Shown here: positions 30,910 through 41,309 of the stretch, piece after piece
How the letters are laid out: every line of letters starts with the position of its first letter
Numbering within the stretch: the first letter of the stretch is position 1
DNA from: Enterobacter cloacae
GTDB taxonomy: Bacteria > Pseudomonadota > Gammaproteobacteria > Enterobacterales > Enterobacteriaceae
Assembly: GCF_013375935.1 (NCBI RefSeq)
Contig: NZ_CP056117.1
Coordinates: forward strand, 2,790,001-2,854,000
Direction of reading: 5' to 3'
Length of the DNA: 64,000 bases
The notes under the pieces: model-generated
Seen by the model: the letters and a program-made list of their open reading frames with translations, nothing else
Databases searched by the model: none
What the model was told of the DNA's origin: nothing
Made by a program: the position numbers and the translations under genes

Positions 30910-30929
30910 GCGCCGCCCGCAGGCGGCGC
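30910..30929 (-). terminator. GC-rich hairpin after iutA
   Basis: A perfect 8-bp stem GCGCCGCC / GGCGGCGC with a four-base loop lies immediately after the iutA stop on the minus strand. No U-run follows directly, so it is only a possible terminator. Confidence 0.4.
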
Positions 30930-30935
30930 GAAGGA

Positions 30936-33125
30936 TCAGAACAGGACGGAGTAGTTCAGACCAAAGGTACGTCCACGGCCTTTATAGGTATAAAGGCCCG
31001 GTGCGCCGTAGGTTGGGCTATACAGCCCCGGTGCGCGCTGGCCCCAGGCGGTGGTGTAGTCTTTGTCCAGCAGGTTTTCCACGCTGAAGCTGACTTTACC
31101 CACCGGCAGGGCATAGCTGCCCAGGAAATCAACGGTGTTATAGCCATCGATCTTCTTGCCGTCGGCATCGGACACGTCAAAGGTTTGCGTGCTCTGCACG
31201 CGCAGCGCCCAGTCGCCCGGCGCCCAGTTAACCCACGCGCTGGCCTTCGACGGGCTGGCGCTGTCTACCGTCAGCTTCTCCCATTTCCCGTTTTCGCGCG
31301 TCTCGGACTTAATGGCGTTAAAGTTCGCCCCGGTGCTCCAGTCGCTGTCGGTGAAGAAATAATCCACCTGGCCTTCAACCCCGTAAATACGGCGTTTGTC
31401 GTCTTCCAGGTTAATGGTCATGTCGCTCTTGTTGATGGTAATGGTCTTATCCGAGAGCGAGTAGTAGGCCGCCACCTGCGTACGCAGGTTATCGCCGGTG
31501 AAGCGCCAGCCCAGCTCATAAGCGTTGACCTTAATGCCGTCCAGCGTGGAGTCGTTCACGTTCACGCTGTTTTGCAGACGATAGTGACCGTCGACCAGCT
31601 GATAGGTACCGGATCCGTAGTACTTCGCCAGGTCCGGGATTTCAAAGCCCTGGGAGAAGTTAAACCACAGCTGCTGACGTTCGGTCAGGCGTCCCAGGAT
31701 CCCCGCGTTGAACAGGAAGTTGTTGTAATCGGTTTTCCCGCCCGGCACCGCGTCTGCCGAGGTCGCTTTGCCCGTGGCGATAGCCTGCTGCTGGGCGTAA
31801 CCGACAAATTCGTCCACCTTATTTTCGGTGTACTGGTAACGCACGCCGCCGCTCAGGGTGATGGCGTCAATGTCATAGCTGGCCTGGAGGAACGGGGCCA
31901 GGTTGGTAATGCTGTAGCCCGGATAACGGCCCACGTTATAGGCGTTGTCCAGCTTCATGCCGCCGCTTGCGGCCGCTTTGCTCAGGTCAAAGAACTGCTG
32001 GTTGGCGTCGAAGGTTTCGTGATCGGCATCCACGCCCCAGGTGAGGGTCAGGTCGTCCACCGGCTTGCTGTTCAGCGTCAGCTTGCCGCCGTAAAAATCG
32101 GTTTTCTGTTGGGACGCGCCAATGCTCGTCACCGTGCCTTTGCTCAGCGTCGGGAACGGGTAGTAGGTCAGGCTCTCATCGCGATAGTAAATCTGCGCGA
32201 CCAGATCCTGGCCCCAGAAGTCGGTGTTCGAGTATTGCAGGTTAATCAGGTGACGCTCTGTGCCCGGGATCCGGTCAGAGTCCAGGTTGTTTTTGTTGTA
32301 GGCTTTGGCGTCGCCCGTTACCGCAGCGAAATTCTCCCCGAGGAAAAGGCCGTGCTTCCCGTCGGATTCGCTTTTGTAGTACTGCGTGGTTAGCTGGAGC
32401 TGCTGATGGTCGTCAATGTTGATGGTGCCGGTGCCCATCACGTCAATACGCTCGGAATACTGCAAGCCGGTCTGGGTGTTATCAATAATCACCTCGTCGC
32501 CGTTGCCGTCGTACCAGCCGCCGTAGCGCTGATAGGAGACCGACAGACGGCCAGAGGCGTTGTCGTTACCGCCGCTCACCGCGGCGGAGACGTTCTCATC
32601 GTGATCGTTATGGCTGTTAAATCCGCTTTTTGTACCGGTCTGGAACTCCACTTCGGTCTCAGGCTGGCCTTTTTTGGTGACGATATTCACCAGGCCGCCG
32701 GTGCTGCCGCCGCCGTAGAGCGAGGTGGCACCGGAAATAACCTCGATGCGGTCAATGTTGAACGGATCGATAGAGTCAAGCTGGCGGCTGTCGCTGCGGG
32801 AGGAGTTCAGGCGTACGCCGTCTACCATCACCATCATGGAGCGACCGCGCAGGTTCATGCCGTAGTTGGTACGCCCCTGGCTGCTGACGTCCATGCCGGG
32901 GATCAGCTGCGCCAGCACATCTTTAATCTCTTTCCCGCCCTGAACCTGCTGCTCAATTTCCGCACGCTCAATGACCCAGGTCGTCTGCGCCATCTCCGCC
33001 ACGCTGCGGTGCGCGCGGCTGGCGGAAACCACAATATCTTCTTCCTTTTGTTCTTCCGCCCACGCAGAGGTAGAAAGCATGGCAAGCAGGCACGGATTTA
33101 ATACCCAAAGATGAGAACGTTTCAT
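30936..33125 (-). CDS. iutA: Ferric aerobactin TonB-dependent receptor
   Basis: A 729-residue outer-membrane receptor. A signal peptide ends near residue 23 (AWA); the TonB box region DIVVSA is at 30-35; the plug domain spans about 40-160 (GRTNYGMNLRGRSMMVMVDGVRL); and a 22-strand barrel ends in an aromatic residue (NYSVLF). The sequence is collinear with IutA. It starts 26 bases after the iucD stop, so it is the last gene of the Fur-controlled aerobactin operon. It imports Fe(III)-aerobactin with TonB-ExbBD. Confidence 0.96.
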   Translation of the reverse strand: MKRSHLWVLNPCLLAMLSTSAWAEEQKEEDIVVSASRAHRSVAEMAQTTWVIERAEIEQQVQGGKEIKDVLAQLIPGMDVSSQGRTNYGMNLRGRSMMVMVDGVRLNSSRSDSRQLDSIDPFNIDRIEVISGATSLYGGGSTGGLVNIVTKKGQPETEVEFQTGTKSGFNSHNDHDENVSAAVSGGNDNASGRLSVSYQRYGGWYDGNGDEVIIDNTQTGLQYSERIDVMGTGTINIDDHQQLQLTTQYYKSESDGKHGLFLGENFAAVTGDAKAYNKNNLDSDRIPGTERHLINLQYSNTDFWGQDLVAQIYYRDESLTYYPFPTLSKGTVTSIGASQQKTDFYGGKLTLNSKPVDDLTLTWGVDADHETFDANQQFFDLSKAAASGGMKLDNAYNVGRYPGYSITNLAPFLQASYDIDAITLSGGVRYQYTENKVDEFVGYAQQQAIATGKATSADAVPGGKTDYNNFLFNAGILGRLTERQQLWFNFSQGFEIPDLAKYYGSGTYQLVDGHYRLQNSVNVNDSTLDGIKVNAYELGWRFTGDNLRTQVAAYYSLSDKTITINKSDMTINLEDDKRRIYGVEGQVDYFFTDSDWSTGANFNAIKSETRENGKWEKLTVDSASPSKASAWVNWAPGDWALRVQSTQTFDVSDADGKKIDGYNTVDFLGSYALPVGKVSFSVENLLDKDYTTAWGQRAPGLYSPTYGAPGLYTYKGRGRTFGLNYSVLF

Positions 33126-33151
33126 TGTTATGTTGATCCTGAATGTGTGTG

Positions 33152-34477
33152 TCAGTACTCGGTGGTTTTTGCTAATGATTTAAAAACCGGGCTGCTCTCC
33201 GGGCCGGCGGTGCTCCGCCAGTGGATAACGCCGGGGGTGGTTGCCAGTTCAAACGGCTCGTCGCCGTGGGCGCGATTGAGTATTCGCGCCGCACGCCAGG
33301 CCATCAGGCTGAGCTGGGGTTCGGCAATGCCGAGACGGTGCATCCCGGCATTCACGGCAAACAGGCGGTTGCTCTGCGGGCCGTCCCATTCAAGGGTAAA
33401 ATCATTGTTAATGCAGAAGGCTTCATCCTCGTCCAGGCGCAGGCGGTGAGAGAGCGGGGCCAGAAACGCAGGCTGCACGGCGCGGTAGCCGGTGGCGAAA
33501 ATCACCACGTCGCTGTCCAGCTGCTCGCGGCCGCCGTCGAGGTGATGCTGTATGCTCAGGCGCTGCCCGTTTTCCTGGCGCGCCAGCGCCGTCACCGAGC
33601 GTGACGGCAGAAGGTGCGCCCAGGGTTTTTCGCGCAGCACTTCGAAGCGGTGGTACATGGCGCGGTAAATCGCCAGTAACGACTCGGTGGTGATCCCGTC
33701 GGAGGTCATTTTCTGCTCGTGCAGCATCTGGCGACGGGCGTCATCGCCGAGGGTGGAGAAGCTGTCCACATACTCCGGCGTGAAATATTCGTTGGCAAAG
33801 GCGGCTTCATCCAGCGCGTTGTAGTTGTTGCGGCGCGACACCCAGTTCAGGCTCAGCGGCTGGCCCCACTCACCGCGGAAGATATTCAAAAACAGATCTG
33901 CACCGCTCTGGCCGCCGACGACGACGGTGACGCGCTTGCCGGCGAGATCCGGCGCGCGAAGCATCATCTCGCTGGCGTGGAAGCAGGTATCGTCCTGCGC
34001 CGTGACGCAGTCGGGCAGATTGACCTGTTTGCCAATCCCCACGCAGACGTGGCGCGCCAGGAAGCGATCCCGCTGGGTCATAACCTCAAACAGGCCGCTT
34101 TGCTCATCAAAGCTGACCTGCTGCACCTGCTGGCTGAAGGACAGGTTAGTGAGGTTATCCGCCGCCCAGCACAGGTAGTCGGCAAACTCCTCGCGGGAGA
34201 CGGTGCGCTGCTCGGTGGTGAGAAAACGATAGAACTTTTTACGCTGCACCAGGTAGTTCAGAAAGCTGTGGCGGTTGGTCGGCTCCACGGCGCTGACCAG
34301 ATCCTTCAGGAAGCTGGTCTGCATGTGGCAGTCCGGCACCATCATCCCAGGGTGCCAGGAAAAATGCGGCTTACGTTCAAGAAACAGCGAGCTAAAACCG
34401 TCCAGCCCCTCCGCCAGTGCGGCGATGCTGAGGTTGAACGGACCAATACCGATGCCGATGAAATCATACGTTTTCAT
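33152..34477 (-). CDS. iucD: L-lysine N6-monooxygenase
   Basis: A 441-residue flavin-dependent N-hydroxylating monooxygenase, first step of aerobactin synthesis (lysine to N6-hydroxylysine, FAD and NADPH). It shows GIGPFN (9-14) for FAD, GGQSGAD (about 188-194) for NADPH and the ATGY motif. Its ATG overlaps the iucC stop by four bases. Confidence 0.96.
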   Translation of the reverse strand: MKTYDFIGIGIGPFNLSIAALAEGLDGFSSLFLERKPHFSWHPGMMVPDCHMQTSFLKDLVSAVEPTNRHSFLNYLVQRKKFYRFLTTEQRTVSREEFADYLCWAADNLTNLSFSQQVQQVSFDEQSGLFEVMTQRDRFLARHVCVGIGKQVNLPDCVTAQDDTCFHASEMMLRAPDLAGKRVTVVVGGQSGADLFLNIFRGEWGQPLSLNWVSRRNNYNALDEAAFANEYFTPEYVDSFSTLGDDARRQMLHEQKMTSDGITTESLLAIYRAMYHRFEVLREKPWAHLLPSRSVTALARQENGQRLSIQHHLDGGREQLDSDVVIFATGYRAVQPAFLAPLSHRLRLDEDEAFCINNDFTLEWDGPQSNRLFAVNAGMHRLGIAEPQLSLMAWRAARILNRAHGDEPFELATTPGVIHWRSTAGPESSPVFKSLAKTTEY

Positions 34478-36216
34478 TGCGCTGACTCCTGGGAGACCAG
34501 AAAAAGAGGGTTATCAAGATCGCTGACGTAGTTCGGCAGCATGCGGCTGCCGCCGTCGTGTTCGGAGAAGGTCAGTTTGACCGGGTTGAGGATCACGCGA
34601 ATAATCTGCGGCTTGAAGAGATCGAATTTGACGAAGCGTTCCGCCAGATCCGGGTGCGCGGTCATATAGCTGCGCAAAACCTGCGCCAGGATCTGGTAGA
34701 AGCGCGTTTCGCTGACGCCGCATTGCAGGGTAAGTCGCGAGATAAAGCGCAGCACCGTCACAAAGTTGCCGGTTTGCAGGTCGTGGATGATGTAATCCGC
34801 GCTGAGGCGCACGGTGACCGCTTTTACCGGGTCGGGCAGGCTCTGCGCCTGCGGAAAATCCTCGTCCACCAGACGCATATCACCCTGGAAATCCTTCAGC
34901 AGAATGCGCTGCACGACGTAGTCCTTCATTACCAGCGTCACGTTCTGGCCGTGGGCGATCAGCGCCACGCCGTAGCGGCAGAGCAGGTGATAGAAGGGAA
35001 TAACCGTCGCTTCAAACAGCTTTTCCAGCCATGCCTCGGCGGTTAATCCCGAGCGCGCGATCCACGCGTCGATCAGCGGGCGTCCGGCGTTGTCGGTTTC
35101 CATCAGCGCCGCCATCAGCACCGCCTGTTCGCCGTCCTGCAGATAACGGGACGGATTCTCGCGCCAGATCGTGCCCAGCATCTCCTGGTAGCGGTAGGGC
35201 GCTTTCGGCAGGGCGGCGTAACCCGGATGTGCCAGATACCCGGCGGCGGGTTCGCCAAGCACCCGTGCCCCGGAGCGAACCAGCGTGGCATCGCTGGCAA
35301 ACTGCTGCTGTAACCAGCGCGAGGCCAGCGGACCGGCGGCAATGTACTTGCCCGGAATGCCGCGGTAGCAGGAGGTGTTGTAGATGGTCAGCGGCAGCTT
35401 GATGTCATACGGCGCGCGACGGCTGGCGTTGGTCAGCGTGCGCAGGGACTGCTGCGCCAGATACTCATCGCCAAACTCGCCCAGCTCAACCATTTCGCCG
35501 CGCGCGAGCTGCGCTACGAAATGAATGGCAATTTTTTTCTGCCACTGCCACGGGTGCAGCGGCACCGGCAGCCAGCTGTCGTCCAGATCCAGCGCCTGCC
35601 AGCGGGCGTCGAACCGGGCGCGCTCGGCCTGATCCATGGCGCTGGACAGCAGGGCATTGATATCGCAATCGGCGTCGCTGCTCCAGACCAGCTGGTCGCG
35701 CTGCACGGCAACCCAGTGCAGGCGGAAACGCCCGCGATATTCCGGGGCGTACTGGCGCAGGGCATCCAGCCCCCAGCCGCGGCGTCCCTTGTTGAAGATA
35801 AACTTGGGGTGACCGCTCATCAGGCACTGCAGCTCGTCCGGGTCGAGATGAATGAGCGCGTCGGCATCCAGCGCCTCGCGCGCCTGCAGCAGCTGCATGT
35901 CGCCGCGCAGAGTGGCGTAGAGATCTTCCATGTGCTCCGCCGTTTGCGCGTCGCTCATCTCAAGCACGCTCGCCAGATGCAGCAGCGCGTGCTCCGCTTC
36001 TACCGTGGCGCCGCTGGCGGTGGTCAGGGTATCAGGGTCGATATGCAGCCAGCCCCAGATGCCGCGCGAGGCGCGAAACTGCCAGGCCTCGCTGCCCATG
36101 GTGATGCGCCAGCCGTCCGACGAAACCGGCTCCGCGCGCAGGGTGCGTTCGTATTCCAGCTCGGCGAGGATCTTCGCCACCATCTCGCGATTTACTTTCT
36201 GCCAGCGCGCGTTCAC
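34474..36216 (-). CDS. iucC: Aerobactin synthase IucC (NIS synthetase)
   Basis: A 580-residue IucA/IucC-family NRPS-independent siderophore synthetase. It condenses the second N6-acetyl-N6-hydroxylysine onto the citryl intermediate made by IucA. The ATP-binding region with LHPWQWQKK and LTNASRRAPYDIKLPL is visible. Overlapping starts and stops with iucB and iucD show tight operon coupling. Confidence 0.95.
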   Translation of the reverse strand: MNARWQKVNREMVAKILAELEYERTLRAEPVSSDGWRITMGSEAWQFRASRGIWGWLHIDPDTLTTASGATVEAEHALLHLASVLEMSDAQTAEHMEDLYATLRGDMQLLQAREALDADALIHLDPDELQCLMSGHPKFIFNKGRRGWGLDALRQYAPEYRGRFRLHWVAVQRDQLVWSSDADCDINALLSSAMDQAERARFDARWQALDLDDSWLPVPLHPWQWQKKIAIHFVAQLARGEMVELGEFGDEYLAQQSLRTLTNASRRAPYDIKLPLTIYNTSCYRGIPGKYIAAGPLASRWLQQQFASDATLVRSGARVLGEPAAGYLAHPGYAALPKAPYRYQEMLGTIWRENPSRYLQDGEQAVLMAALMETDNAGRPLIDAWIARSGLTAEAWLEKLFEATVIPFYHLLCRYGVALIAHGQNVTLVMKDYVVQRILLKDFQGDMRLVDEDFPQAQSLPDPVKAVTVRLSADYIIHDLQTGNFVTVLRFISRLTLQCGVSETRFYQILAQVLRSYMTAHPDLAERFVKFDLFKPQIIRVILNPVKLTFSEHDGGSRMLPNYVSDLDNPLFLVSQESAQ

Positions 36217-37160
36217 AGTTCCACCTCGCTGAAGAAGCGGTGACGCTCGCTCATGATGAGGCGAGAACGCTTGTGCGGGAAGTCGAACTCTTTCACCGTG
36301 TCGAAACCGGCGGACGCCAGATGGCGGAACAGGCGCTGGTTGTCGAAGCGCGGCTCGGCGACAATGCGCGCCGTGCGCGGCTCATCGAGATACAGATAGT
36401 GGCTCAGGCCGCGAAGCCAGCTGCGGATATACTGCGCGCCGCGCCAGTTTTCTTCACCCACCAGCATGTGCAGCCCGCGGTCAAACGGCTGCCAGCGATA
36501 GTGGCGGCCAATGCGGTCTTCCGCCGCCCAGTAGAGTTCAAAATAGCCGAACAGCTGATCGTCAAAGCAGCCGATCGCCGGATAGCAGTACGCCGAGTCG
36601 AGCTGACGGCGCAGGTAGTTCTCCTGTTCGGCCTGCGGGCCGGCCATCTCCCAGAAGGCGTTCACGCGCGGGTTATTCATCCATTGAGTGAATCGTTCGC
36701 CGTCCAGCGCCACGTCCGCCACGCGGAAGCTCAGGGTGCGTTTGATTTGCGGATCGTAACGACGATACACCTCGCCCTGCGGGCGATGGGGGCGCAGCGG
36801 GAAGTAGAGCTGGCGGCTCTCATCAAACTGCATCCCGCCGCTTGCCTGCGGCCGTTCGCCTTTCAGCCACAGCGGCAGCTGCCAGAACGTTTCGCGCGCC
36901 AGGTAGTCCCCGTGGGCCAGGCTGAACAGCGCCTGCGCCTGCGGTTCATCCTGCCAGGCTGCCCACGGCAGGGTAATGCCGGTCAGGGCGGGGGCGGCGA
37001 CGAACAGCTGATCGAGGGCTTCCACCAGCCAGCCGTCCGGGATCCCGGTCAGGCGTTCCAGCACCGCGCTACCGTCGAGGCCCAGCGTCAGCGGCAGGGC
37101 CAGTTCCGTTGCGGCGCAGCGGAAGCCGAAGCCGGAATGTACGATATTCGCAATGGCCAT
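36213..37160 (-). CDS. iucB: N6-hydroxylysine O-acetyltransferase
   Basis: A 315-residue GNAT-type acyltransferase that acetylates N6-hydroxylysine. The C-terminal GNAT domain includes RIGRHYRWQPFDRGLHMLVGEENWRGAQ. The start at ATG 37160 gives the E. coli length and overlaps the iucA stop by one base (TGATG). An in-frame GTG one codon earlier (37163) is also possible, five bases after AAGGAG. Confidence 0.95.
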   Translation of the reverse strand: MAIANIVHSGFGFRCAATELALPLTLGLDGSAVLERLTGIPDGWLVEALDQLFVAAPALTGITLPWAAWQDEPQAQALFSLAHGDYLARETFWQLPLWLKGERPQASGGMQFDESRQLYFPLRPHRPQGEVYRRYDPQIKRTLSFRVADVALDGERFTQWMNNPRVNAFWEMAGPQAEQENYLRRQLDSAYCYPAIGCFDDQLFGYFELYWAAEDRIGRHYRWQPFDRGLHMLVGEENWRGAQYIRSWLRGLSHYLYLDEPRTARIVAEPRFDNQRLFRHLASAGFDTVKEFDFPHKRSRLIMSERHRFFSEVEL

Positions 37161-38902
37161 CACGCCTTCTCCTTGTAAAACGGGTTGCTAAAGTCGAAAT
37201 AGATCACCGCAGGATCGGCAATGGTGTTTTCGTTGCGGTCGTGCAGGTAGCAGAAGAAGTTGCCTTTGCAGTTCCAGGTCGGGCTGTCGAGCACGTAGTC
37301 GAGGCAGCGGGTCTGCTTCGCCGACCTGCGCAGGCCGGCCAGCGCGTCGCGCACGCGGGACATCAGGCTCTCTTCGCTGTCGAAACCGGCAGCGGCGAGG
37401 GCGGCGGTGACGGCAAGCGTGGAGTTAAGCAGCAGGTAGTAGGGGAAGTAGTGCAGCAGCTGGCTTTCGCCAAAGCGGTTTTCCACCTCGGTTTCGCCCG
37501 CCGCTTTCAGCCAGGCGTCGGCCCCTTCGGTCCATGCGCTGCCCTGGCAGTCGCGGTAGATAAGCCCGACCGGGAAATCCTGCTGCATCTCAACGAGGAT
37601 GTTTTGCTGGTGCGCCAGCAGGACCAGACCGTAATCCGCCTCGGCGCTGAACAGCGGGAGCAGCACGCGATCGCAGTAGGCATCCAGCCAGCAGCGCGCG
37701 GCCTTGTCGAGCGGTAGCGCCAGGCGCTGGCTCAGACGGCGCACCGCCGCCGCGAGCAGGCTGTCGCCGCCGTCCGGCGCGGCCTGCGTCAGGCTTACCA
37801 GCACGTTGGTTTGCGTTTCAGGGGTATCAAACAGCAGGTTGACGCGCAGGGCCATCAGGCTCTCTTCCTGAACGACGCCGTGCTCGTCGGACAGGCCCGC
37901 CCAGCCGTCTTCCTGCATCACGCGCATGGTCGGGTAGCGGGCCTGAAGCTCCTGCCAGCGTTCTGTTTTCGCCAGGCGCGCCAGGCGCATTCCGCGCTTA
38001 ACCTCTTTTACCGACAGCGTGCGCACGGAGTTGGTCAGGCGCACGCTCAGGGAAAACTTAATCATGTCGCTGTTGGTTTCGCTGTACAGCGAGCGGGAGG
38101 AGCTGGTGGGCAGCCACTGCGCCCCGGCTTCGCCGAGATCCTGAAGGGCGCCTTTTTCTACCAGACGCTGGCACCACGGCTGCTCAAGCAGATACGCCGC
38201 CTGCCAGGGATGCATCGGCAGCAGCCAGCGGGTGTCGGTGAAGTGGCCAAGAAGCCCGGGCGCGCTCTGCGCGGCAAAGCGCAGCAGGCGTTCGCGCAGG
38301 GAGACGTTCAGGCTGTCGCCGGTAATCTGCGTACTCTCCACCGCGAACCAGCGCAGCGGGAAACGGGAGGCAAAATCCGGCAGATAGCGACGCACCTCGG
38401 CTTCGTTAAACGGCTCGTGCGACTTGGGCGCCGGGTGAAACGCGTGGCCGACCAGCAGCGCCTGCTCCGCTTCGGCAAACGTCAGCGGCCCGTCGCGCAG
38501 GGTGGCCCAGCCGTGGCGTAAGTCAATGGCCTGCCAGGTATGCGTATGGCTTTCAAGCACGCGCTGCCTGAAGCGCGCCAGCGTACCGGCATCCAGCGAG
38601 CCTTTAATGGCGTCTTTTTCAAGAATTAAATCAATCAGTTGAGGGAAAGTGACCACGTCACCTTCATCGCTGTCTGCCTGAATCAGCGTTGCCGGAAAGC
38701 GATACTGATGATGCTGAGTGGGGGAGAAATAGTGTACCGGAACCCGGATGGCCCGGGATGGGGAGAGCGGGATATGAATCTGCGATAGCTCATCCGCGCG
38801 GGCTGCGGGAAGATAACGCCAGTCCTTCGTTTCGCGCAGCAGCGCGTTCAGGAAACACTGGGCCGCAACGTCTGTACCGGCGGAGCGGGGCAGAGTACGC
38901 AT
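37160..38902 (-). CDS. iucA: N2-citryl-N6-acetyl-N6-hydroxylysine synthase IucA
   Basis: A 580-residue NIS synthetase, first gene of the aerobactin operon. It activates citrate with ATP and joins it to N6-acetyl-N6-hydroxylysine. Family motifs include LPMHPWQAAYLL and SSSRSLYSETNSDMIKFSLSVRLTNSVRT. The Fur-like box lies 23 bases upstream and shiF is divergent. Confidence 0.95.
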   Translation of the reverse strand: MRTLPRSAGTDVAAQCFLNALLRETKDWRYLPAARADELSQIHIPLSPSRAIRVPVHYFSPTQHHQYRFPATLIQADSDEGDVVTFPQLIDLILEKDAIKGSLDAGTLARFRQRVLESHTHTWQAIDLRHGWATLRDGPLTFAEAEQALLVGHAFHPAPKSHEPFNEAEVRRYLPDFASRFPLRWFAVESTQITGDSLNVSLRERLLRFAAQSAPGLLGHFTDTRWLLPMHPWQAAYLLEQPWCQRLVEKGALQDLGEAGAQWLPTSSSRSLYSETNSDMIKFSLSVRLTNSVRTLSVKEVKRGMRLARLAKTERWQELQARYPTMRVMQEDGWAGLSDEHGVVQEESLMALRVNLLFDTPETQTNVLVSLTQAAPDGGDSLLAAAVRRLSQRLALPLDKAARCWLDAYCDRVLLPLFSAEADYGLVLLAHQQNILVEMQQDFPVGLIYRDCQGSAWTEGADAWLKAAGETEVENRFGESQLLHYFPYYLLLNSTLAVTAALAAAGFDSEESLMSRVRDALAGLRRSAKQTRCLDYVLDSPTWNCKGNFFCYLHDRNENTIADPAVIYFDFSNPFYKEKA

Positions 38903-38924
38903 AGGTGTACCTCATTCCATGACT

Positions 38925-38943
38925 GATAATAATTCTCGTTATG
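38925..38943. promoter_or_regulatory. Fur box between iucA and shiF
   Basis: GATAATAATTCTCGTTATG matches 14 of 19 positions of the Fur consensus GATAATGATAATCATTATC. It sits in the 138-bp divergent promoter region, so iron repression of both iucABCD-iutA and shiF is expected. Confidence 0.75.
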
Positions 38944-39040
38944 ATATTCATTCTGTTTACAGCCGCAACTATTTTTGCAATATTTGTTTTCATAAACTTC
39001 ATAATTTCCACACATTTATTGACATTATCTTCACAATTCT

Positions 39041-40249
39041 ATGCGCACCCGTACCGAAAATCTCACTGAAATCATCGCTCCCAAAGCGAACTGGCCCCTG
39101 GCGCTGTGCGCAGGGTTACTGGGCATCGGGCAAAACGGTTTGCTGGTTATGCTGCCGCAGCTGGTTTCCCTGACCGGCCTGTCGCTCTCCGCCTGGGCGG
39201 GACTGCTGATGTTTGGCTCGATGCTTTTTCTGCCGGCGTCGCCCTGGTGGGGGCGTCAGAGCGAGCGGCGCGGCTGTAAGGTGGTGATGATGGCCTCGCT
39301 GGGCGGGTATCTGGCGAGCTTCGGCGTGATGGCGCTGGTGGTATGGGCGATGGCCAACGGCGTGCTGAATACCCTTTGGGGAATGGCGGGGCTGGTGCTG
39401 TCGCGTACGCTGTACGGCCTGACGGTTTCCGGGCTGGTGCCTGCAGCGCAGACGTGGGCCATACAGCGCGCGGGTCTGGATAAAAGAATGGCCGCGCTGG
39501 CGACGATAAGCTCCGGCCTCAGCTGCGGACGTCTGTCAGGGCCGCCCCTGGCCGCGCTGATGCTCAGCCTTAACCCGATCGCGCCGCTCTGGCTGATGGC
39601 GCTGGCACCGCTCATCGCATTGCTGCTGGTGCTGCGCGAGGCTGCCGATCCGCCGTTGCCGCCGGTGGCGCATCAGTCAGCGCGCCTGCAGGCTTCAATG
39701 CTGCCTTTTCTGCTGCTGGCGCTGCTGCTGGCGGCGCTGGTCAGCCTGATGCAGCTTGGCCTGTCCCCGCACCTTGCCCCGCTGTTCAGCGGCGACGCGG
39801 TGCAAATCAGCCATCACGTGGCGCTGCTGCTTAGCCTTGCCGCGCTGGCGACCCTAGCGGCGCAGTTTCTGGTGGTGCGCCCGCAGCATTTTAGCCCGAA
39901 GGTGCTGCTTTCCATTGCAGCGGTGCTGATGGTGGCGGGGCTTGGACTGATGTGTATCGCGGACGTGGTGCTGTTCTACGTGGGAATTGTCATCACCTCG
40001 CTGGGGGCCGCAATGGCGACGCCGGGCTACCAGCTGTTGCTCAACGATCGGCTGACGACGGGCAAAGGCGCGGGGGCGATCGCCACCAGTCATACCCTGG
40101 GCTACGGCGTCAGCGCGCTGCTGGTACCGGTAGTAACGCGCTTTTACGGCGAGCAGTATTTGATTACTGCCGCATGGGGAATGGCGCTGCTATTCCTCGC
40201 GGTATGCGCGTGGGTACGATCTGCCGACCGTACCCCTGTCGAACGTTAA
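39041..40249 (+). CDS. shiF: MFS transporter ShiF
   Basis: A 402-residue MFS protein with about twelve transmembrane helices. It is the divergently encoded partner of iucABCD seen in Shigella and other aerobactin loci and is proposed to export aerobactin. It ends with a four-base convergent overlap with mtfA (shared TTAA). Confidence 0.88.
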   Translation: MRTRTENLTEIIAPKANWPLALCAGLLGIGQNGLLVMLPQLVSLTGLSLSAWAGLLMFGSMLFLPASPWWGRQSERRGCKVVMMASLGGYLASFGVMALVVWAMANGVLNTLWGMAGLVLSRTLYGLTVSGLVPAAQTWAIQRAGLDKRMAALATISSGLSCGRLSGPPLAALMLSLNPIAPLWLMALAPLIALLLVLREAADPPLPPVAHQSARLQASMLPFLLLALLLAALVSLMQLGLSPHLAPLFSGDAVQISHHVALLLSLAALATLAAQFLVVRPQHFSPKVLLSIAAVLMVAGLGLMCIADVVLFYVGIVITSLGAAMATPGYQLLLNDRLTTGKGAGAIATSHTLGYGVSALLVPVVTRFYGEQYLITAAWGMALLFLAVCAWVRSADRTPVER

Positions 40250-41043
40250 TGGAAGGCGTGAGGGGAATTGTTCGCAGAGTCTTCACTCTGACGCAGGCGC
40301 TGCAGCGGATCCTGCTGATAGAACTGGCAAAAGCGCTGCCACAGCGCCGGGAAGCGAGGAGCGAAAAGCTCAGGCGCGCTAAAGAAGTACTCGGAAAGCA
40401 CCGCAAAGCACTCGGCGGGATCGGTTGCGGCGTAGGCATCAATGCTGGCCGCACTCTCGCCAACCAGGTCTATTTCATCCTGAATGTTTTCCATCGCCGC
40501 GTGCAGGTCGTGCTCCCAGCCCGCGACGTCACGCAGCGGGATCATCGGCACGCCGCTGGCGCGATCGCCGTTGCGGGTATCCAGCTTGTGCGCCACTTCA
40601 TGAATAATCAGGTTGAAGCCCGATGCATCGAACGAGTCCTGAATATCCAGCCAGTTGAGAATAATTGGCCCCTGCTGCCAGCTTTGTCCGGACTGCACCA
40701 TACGCTGGTTGTGCACCAGGCCAATGTCATCTTCCCACTCGTCGTCCACGATAAACGGCGCCGGGTAGATCAGCACTTCGTGGAAGCCATCCAGCCACTC
40801 GATGCCCAGCTCCAGCACCGGCAGGCAGAAGAGCAGGGCGATGCGCGCGTTTTTCAGCGGATCCAGCTCGAAGCCCTGTAGCGGTACCAGGCGCTTTTGC
40901 TGTAAAAAACGCTCGGCCATCTGAGTCAGCCTGGATTGCTCTTCGGGCAAAAGATTAGCCAGGACGGGGATCGCCATAGCCTCGTCCCAGGGGAGCGTCA
41001 TATTTCGATCGGCGTCGTTCGTTTTCCAGGGCCACTTAATCAT
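40246..41043 (-). CDS. mtfA: Mlc titration factor MtfA (zinc peptidase)
   Basis: A 265-residue gluzincin-like metalloprotein with the zinc motif HEVAHKLD (His-Glu-x-x-His) and downstream Glu in [14 protein letters not shown]. MtfA binds and inactivates the repressor Mlc, linking to ptsG expression. The ATG at 41043 gives the E. coli length; seven upstream codons are open but unsupported. In E. coli mtfA adjoins tRNA asnT; here the aerobactin locus separates it from a tRNA-Asn. Confidence 0.95.
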   Translation of the reverse strand: MIKWPWKTNDADRNMTLPWDEAMAIPVLANLLPEEQSRLTQMAERFLQQKRLVPLQGFELDPLKNARIALLFCLPVLELGIEWLDGFHEVLIYPAPFIVDDEWEDDIGLVHNQRMVQSGQSWQQGPIILNWLDIQDSFDASGFNLIIHEVAHKLDTRNGDRASGVPMIPLRDVAGWEHDLHAAMENIQDEIDLVGESAASIDAYAATDPAECFAVLSEYFFSAPELFAPRFPALWQRFCQFYQQDPLQRLRQSEDSANNSPHAFH

Positions 41044-41309
41044 CGCTTTGCTCGTTACTCGCACGTGAAAAAAATGGAAAGGTCAGGGGCTGTTAGCGTG
41101 CCAACATACTCTGTTTTGTAGTATGACATTCCTCTGCTGCGGCGTGCTGACTTGCAGCCTGTTTAAGAGGAATCCAGCCCGCATAAACTATCATTATGTG
41201 CCGTCAGGTTGATAGCGCTTTAGGTGTATCCCCTTCATTTTGTGAAGTATGTCGTGCGCAACTGTGATAAATCTTTTCTAACCCTACTGTGCTCAAGGAT
41301 CACGTCCGT

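Noticed and set aside
30936..33101. Long plus-strand frames antisense to iutA
   Set aside because: High-GC shadow frames of a clearly functional receptor gene; no SD or domain.
30697..41043. Aerobactin locus as an integrase-borne genomic island
   Set aside because: No integrase, transposase or duplicated tRNA 3' end is visible, and the locus lies on the tRNA 5' side.
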